Positions 20,208-23,655 of a DNA stretch of 23,655 nt are shown here, one piece after another. The position numbers and the translations under genes are program-made. A model generated the notes under the pieces. That model saw nothing but the letters and a program-made list of their open reading frames with translations. It was not told the DNA's origin and searched no databases. Source of the DNA: a virus; the IMG/VR virus record IMGVR_UViG_3300030107_004326, positions 1 through 23,655 of that record; one strand, written 5' to 3'. Within the stretch, counting starts at the first letter, position 1, and every line of letters starts with the position of its first letter.

Positions 20208-20558
20208 ATGAGCAGTGAAGAAAAGCATGTTGACCCCCCCTCGCTCCCGGATATCTCAGGGGGTAAGGGGGGGCTTTCGCTTAATGACCGCGAATCGCTC
20301 CGCATGATCAAGCAGGCGGTGACGAACGGATGGGACATCCCCGATGAGTGGAAGGGCGCGTTGCCTGGACTCTGCATGACAATTGCGATGGATGACCTGC
20401 GCGGCGACCGGGAACGGTTGCGTGCTGTCGAGATTCTCCGCGCAATGCAGCGCGACAACCTCGACGCGGCGCAGGTACTCGACAAGGTGGAACGGCTGGA
20501 TGTTGGGCAGGCCACCGAGCGTATCGAGCTTGGACCTATCGAATGGAAGCCACAGTAA
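20208..20558 (+). CDS. Terminase-region protein, possible small terminase
   Basis: A 116-residue protein from ATG 20208, two bases after the previous stop. The start is followed by a C-rich/G-rich hairpin (see 20234). The rest is helical: LSLNDRESLRMIKQAVTNGW, IPDEWKGALPGLCMTIAMDD, then RERLRAVEILRAMQRDNLDAAQVLDKVERL. 'W-x-IP-x-E...A-x-x-IL-x-A-x-x-x-x-N-L' resembles small helical proteins in front of terminase large subunits. A small-terminase role is plausible but not shown. Confidence 0.6.
   Translation: MSSEEKHVDPPSLPDISGGKGGLSLNDRESLRMIKQAVTNGWDIPDEWKGALPGLCMTIAMDDLRGDRERLRAVEILRAMQRDNLDAAQVLDKVERLDVGQATERIELGPIEWKPQ
20234..20273 (+). other. C7/G7 hairpin inside the 5' end of the terminase-region gene
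   Basis: Seven C (20234-20240) pair with seven G (20267-20273), and inside CTCCC (20244-20248) pairs with GGGGG (20259-20263). It begins 26 bases after the start codon and codes the PPSLPDISGGKGG part of the protein. It could slow ribosomes or polymerase, or reduce translation of the downstream genes. Transcript termination is less likely because no T tract follows. Confidence 0.7.
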
Positions 20559-21046
20559 AAAAAGATCACTTGGCTGACGCTACGCACAAATGGACCGCTA
20601 TGCGCCTGGCTTCGTTCCCACTTTGGGAGTTTGATGACATATGGGATGAGGCGTATTTGCAAGCAACACACATCTTGCATTTGTGGGATTCTGGCCGGGG
20701 TAGCCTGTATCGTTTTCTGAAACTTCGCCTATACGAGCGAGTCAGGCCACAATACCTCAAAGACTTAGGGCGAGTGCCAACAAGAAAAAGGGCAAACGGT
20801 CGAAAAGGCAAATACGAAACCAGGACAAGCTATCAACTGGCTCAACCATTACATGACAACATGGAAATACCCTACGTAAACAAGGAGCCATTTGAAATGC
20901 CCAAGGGCATGAAGCCAGAGGAGCAGCGCACTCTGGATCACATGATGCGGGGTCTGACTCAGCAGCAGGTGGCCTACGCCGAGGGAGTGTCAGAAAGCGC
21001 AATCAGTCAAAGGCTCAAGCGCATGAGATCCCGCCTGTATGATTGA
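20543..21046 (+). CDS. Sigma-70-like transcription factor
   Basis: A 167-residue protein from ATG 20543, 16 bases inside the previous gene. Residues 29-76, WEFDDIWDEAYLQATHILHL then WDSGRGSLYRFLKLRLYERVRP, match sigma region 2 (the 'DD-x-x-x-E...W-D-x-x-RGS-x-x-x-FL-x-x-R' pattern that binds RNA polymerase and the -10). Residues 127-167, RTLDHMMRGLTQQQVAYAEG then VSESAISQRLKRMRSRLYD, match region 4's HTH. The basic linker between them is short and regions 1 and 3 are absent, as in ECF-type factors. A late-gene sigma is likely; a small-terminase HTH is the main alternative. Confidence 0.7.
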   Translation: MEATVKKDHLADATHKWTAMRLASFPLWEFDDIWDEAYLQATHILHLWDSGRGSLYRFLKLRLYERVRPQYLKDLGRVPTRKRANGRKGKYETRTSYQLAQPLHDNMEIPYVNKEPFEMPKGMKPEEQRTLDHMMRGLTQQQVAYAEGVSESAISQRLKRMRSRLYD

Positions 21047-22259
21047 CACAATGAGGCCAGCACTCAAACTTCCGCCCCCATACCAGAAGCAATATGAAGC
21101 CATCTGTGACCCGGCTCGTATTGTGGTCATCGAGGCCAGCACCAAATCAGGCAAGACAGCAGGATGCCTGATGTGGATGCTCCAGCTTGCATGGAACAGC
21201 GGACCTGGCCGGACCTACTGGTGGGTCGCTCCCATTTACGCGCAGGCCAAGAACATCGGCTTCATCCGCATGAAGAACCTGCTGAAGCAGGCCGACCCGG
21301 ACAAGCGCATCTGGCACTCACATGAGGGTGACCTCTGGATCGAGCTTCACAACGGTTCGCGCATCTGGTTCAAGGGTGCCGACAATCCCGACAGCTTGTA
21401 TGGCGAGGATGTGTATGGGGCTGTCGTTGACGAAGCATCGCGTTGCAAGGAGGATGCCTGGATTGCTGTCCGCTCCACACTCACTGCAACACAAGGCCCG
21501 GTCAGGATCATCGGCAATGTGAAGGGTCGCCGGAACTGGGCCTACCTGCTGGCGCGACTTGCCGAGGGTGGCGAGTCGAACATGGCCTACCACAAGCTGA
21601 CTGCCTACGACGCGGTTGAGGGCGGCATCCTCGCCGTTGACGAGGTTGAGTCCGCAAAGCGCATTCTGCCCGACCACATATTTCGAGAGCTTTACCTGGC
21701 CGAGCCTTCCGACGATGGTGGCAACCCCTTTGGAATTGCTGCTATCGAGAAGTGCATTCAGCCGATGTCTATACAGCCGCCCGTCTGTTTCGGGGTCGAT
21801 CTCGCCAAGTCCGTGGACTACACGGTTGTTGTCGGTTTGGACGATGAAGGTAGGGTAGCAACTTGTGAACGCTGGCAAGGTACAGATTGGAAAACCACGA
21901 TTGAGCGAATACATCGATTGGTCGGAGATGAACGATGCCTTGTGGACTCGACTGGACTCGGTGATCCAGTCGTGGAGCAACTTCAGGAACACATGCCACA
22001 GGTCGAAGGATTCAAATTCAGCGCGTCTTCAAAGCAGCAGCTTATGGAAGGCCTGGCGCAAGCAATTAGCAAGCAGGACATCGGCTACCCTGACAACTGG
22101 CTCAGGACCGAGTTGGACATCTTTGAATACGAACACACGAGAACCGGAGTCAGGTACACCGCTCCCTCAGGCTCGCACGACGATGGCGTTTGTGCGTTGG
22201 CTCTGGCTGTCCGCGCTCAAGCGCAACTGAGTACCGGATTCTCCTTTAGGGTCTTTTGA
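21039..22259 (+). CDS. Terminase large subunit
   Basis: A 406-residue protein from ATG 21039 (overlapping the sigma-like stop by eight bases); ATG 21051 is also in frame. The ATPase domain has EASTKSGKT (32-40, Walker A variant, Lys39), then YGAVVDEAS (Walker B, Asp131-Glu132). The nuclease domain has FGVDLAKSVDYTVV (near 263), DSTGLGDPVVEQL (near 305) and GSHDDGVCALALA (near 385), the three RNase H-like acidic motifs. It packages DNA into the prohead and cuts it. The length, a little over 400 aa, is within the range for terminases of this kind. Confidence 0.92.
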   Translation: MIDTMRPALKLPPPYQKQYEAICDPARIVVIEASTKSGKTAGCLMWMLQLAWNSGPGRTYWWVAPIYAQAKNIGFIRMKNLLKQADPDKRIWHSHEGDLWIELHNGSRIWFKGADNPDSLYGEDVYGAVVDEASRCKEDAWIAVRSTLTATQGPVRIIGNVKGRRNWAYLLARLAEGGESNMAYHKLTAYDAVEGGILAVDEVESAKRILPDHIFRELYLAEPSDDGGNPFGIAAIEKCIQPMSIQPPVCFGVDLAKSVDYTVVVGLDDEGRVATCERWQGTDWKTTIERIHRLVGDERCLVDSTGLGDPVVEQLQEHMPQVEGFKFSASSKQQLMEGLAQAISKQDIGYPDNWLRTELDIFEYEHTRTGVRYTAPSGSHDDGVCALALAVRAQAQLSTGFSFRVF

Positions 22260-23655
22260 TGCTGCAACAAATCAAGTCACTGTTCAATCCCAAGGAATAC
22301 TTCAATTCCTCTATCCGGCTACTGGAGCGAGGCGGTCGGCATGGTTCGACTACACCGCCTTTCTCGTATCGTCACTCGGTCAACGAGTTTCGATCATGGG
22401 TCTACGCGGCTGCGATGATCAACGCCAATGCGGTTGCGGCCACTCCGCTGCGACTCTATGCGCGAAGGTCGGTGGGCAAAAAGGGGTTGTGGCGAACCAG
22501 GCCTGTCAGCCGGAAGCGGCTCGACTACTTGAACGGTGAGCTTGGTGGTGACCACGCGCCATCCCGCGCAGTGATGACCAAGGTGATGGACCTTGGTGAT
22601 GACATGGAAGAGATCACCGAGATGCACCCGGTGAAGGAGCTGTTGCAGAAGGCAAACCATGTCTACAATGGCTTCGACCTCACAGTGCTGCGGACGCTCT
22701 ATCAGGAGTTGACTGGCAACGCTTACCTGCACCCTATCCTTGACCAGCAGCTTGGCATCCCGGTCGAGCTTTGGCCCATGCCGCCGCAGTGGATGCAGGT
22801 GATCCCATCCCGCGAGAACTTCATCGAGGGCTACAGCTATGGCCGGACTGATGTCGAGGCTCTGCGCTTCGAGGTCGATGAGGTCGTCCACTTCAAGCGG
22901 CCCAACCCTGACAACCTGTTCTATGGGCTGGGCAAGGTCGAAGCAGCATGGGGAACGGTGCAAGCCAACCGGGCAGTGCATGAGATGGACCTGGCAACCT
23001 TCGAGAATCACGCGAGGCCGGACTATGCGGTGATCGTGAAGGGTCCGCACAAGCGCACCGACCTCGACCTGTTCGAGCAGCATGTGTCAGAGCGTCTGCG
23101 CGGTACTCGCAAGGCTGGTCAGTTCCTCGCCATGTCGGGCGATGTGAACCTGATGCCTTTGAACTTCCCGCCCAAGGACTTGAACGGTAGGGAAGAGATC
23201 GTCGAGGAGATCGCAGCAGTCTTTGGCGTGCCTGTCTCGATGCTCAAGGCGAACGACCCGAACCTGGCTTCTGCGCGTGCTGGCTTTGCTCAGTGGCGTG
23301 AGTCCACCATCCTGCCCATGCTGCGTATGGATGAGGATGTGCTGAACCAGACCTTGCTGCCCATGTTTGGCATCGAAGAGGATGCCTGCCTCGCGTATGA
23401 CAACCCTGTCCCGGCTGACAAGGAGTACGAGTTGCGCGAGCGACAGGCTGCTGTCTCTGGCGGATGGCGCACTGCGAATGAGGCACGCAAGGAGGAGGGC
23501 AAGGAAGAGGTTGACGAGGAAATGGCTGACGCACTGATGGTCGGCGGTATGCCGCTCGGTGCTGCCGCTGGTCTTGGGATGGGCATGGGTATGGGCATGG
23601 GTATGCCTCCAATGCCTATGGGCAACGGTGCGCCTTTGCCGCCAGGGCCGGAGGA
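22259..23655 (+). CDS. Portal protein, HK97 type, runs off the window
   Basis: ATG 22259 overlaps the terminase stop (TGATG). The frame is open to the last base: 465 whole codons, no stop, 3' end missing. Features of the Phage_portal family: NEFRSWVYAAAMINANAVAATPLRLY near the start, HPVKELLQKANHVYNGFDLT, YQELTGNAYLHP, then VDEVVHFKRPNPDNLFYGLG and REEIVEEIAAVFGVPVSMLKAND. It forms the dodecameric ring through which DNA passes. The end of the visible part is a Met/Gly/Pro run. The missing part is probably short, as most portals are 400-550 aa. Confidence 0.9.
   Translation, partial: MLQQIKSLFNPKEYFNSSIRLLERGGRHGSTTPPFSYRHSVNEFRSWVYAAAMINANAVAATPLRLYARRSVGKKGLWRTRPVSRKRLDYLNGELGGDHAPSRAVMTKVMDLGDDMEEITEMHPVKELLQKANHVYNGFDLTVLRTLYQELTGNAYLHPILDQQLGIPVELWPMPPQWMQVIPSRENFIEGYSYGRTDVEALRFEVDEVVHFKRPNPDNLFYGLGKVEAAWGTVQANRAVHEMDLATFENHARPDYAVIVKGPHKRTDLDLFEQHVSERLRGTRKAGQFLAMSGDVNLMPLNFPPKDLNGREEIVEEIAAVFGVPVSMLKANDPNLASARAGFAQWRESTILPMLRMDEDVLNQTLLPMFGIEEDACLAYDNPVPADKEYELRERQAAVSGGWRTANEARKEEGKEEVDEEMADALMVGGMPLGAAAGLGMGMGMGMGMPPMPMGNGAPLPPGPE
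23578..23622 (+). repeat. GGCATGGGTATG repeats coding a Met-Gly run in the portal
   Basis: A 12-nt unit repeats about two and a half times in frame, giving alternating Met-Gly residues, then PPMPMG. It lies in the C-terminal part of the portal and is probably a flexible, slippage-prone tail. Confidence 0.8.

Noticed and set aside
22394-23083. A 229-codon minus-strand frame over the portal gene
   Set aside because: It is a shadow of the portal frame, which is open to the window edge and carries the portal family signature.
1-23655. Prophage or lysogeny module (integrase, attachment site, repressor)
   Set aside because: No tyrosine or serine recombinase motif, no divergent regulator pair and no tRNA-type attachment site were seen. 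The missing head region is too small to make this certain.

Overview
The window is almost entirely phage DNA. Every supported gene is on the + strand, most neighbours touch or overlap by a few bases (ATGA, GTGA and TGATG junctions), and the hallmarks are those of a tailed phage with a long non-contractile (siphovirus-like) tail: HK97-type portal, large terminase, head-tail connector, tail terminator, tail tube, a frameshifted tail assembly chaperone and a tape measure protein. No integrase, repressor or excisionase is visible, so I see no sign of lysogeny. The best host clue is a dockerin-like C-terminus in one phage gene (around 18830-18960), of a kind I associate with Planctomycetota such as Phycisphaerae. 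That host call is an inference from one motif.

Layout. (1) 1-8964, virion structure: end of a head-tail connector, tail terminator, tail tube, tail chaperone G and its -1 frameshift product GT, tape measure, then six distal tail/adhesin genes. These include an extremely cysteine-rich 476-residue protein and a 470-residue probable fibre or receptor-binding protein. (2) 8965-9572, the only large intergenic region: an intrinsic terminator, hairpin-rich DNA, AT-rich palindromes, three CAAAGGG repeats spaced 11-12 bp apart, a TGn-extended TATAAT promoter and a roughly 140-nt leader. (3) 9573-13804, a run of small, mostly unrecognised early genes, many behind the same GAAAGGG ribosome-binding cassette, with an internal terminator-like hairpin and a short cytosine-C5 methyltransferase-like gene. 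(4) 13773-17580, recombination and replication: RecT-like annealing protein with an extra C-terminal domain, Gp157-like protein, replication-initiator-like winged-helix protein, two small HTH proteins and a PDDEXK (Holliday-junction-resolvase-like) nuclease. (5) 17471-18465, four consecutive small membrane proteins, the best candidate lysis/holin/spanin cassette. (6) 18465-20206, the dockerin-like protein, a metallophosphoesterase with an altered first metal motif, and an acidic/basic pair of small proteins. (7) 20208-23655, packaging: a small terminase-region protein, a sigma-70-like protein, large terminase and portal, which runs off the right edge.

The portal at the right edge and the connector/tail genes at the left edge are neighbours in normal siphovirus order, separated only by protease, scaffold, capsid and connector genes. 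The window is therefore probably most of a circular or circularly permuted genome opened inside the head module. The single early promoter would serve the replication operon. The sigma-like protein next to the terminase is a plausible late-gene activator, but that link is inference.
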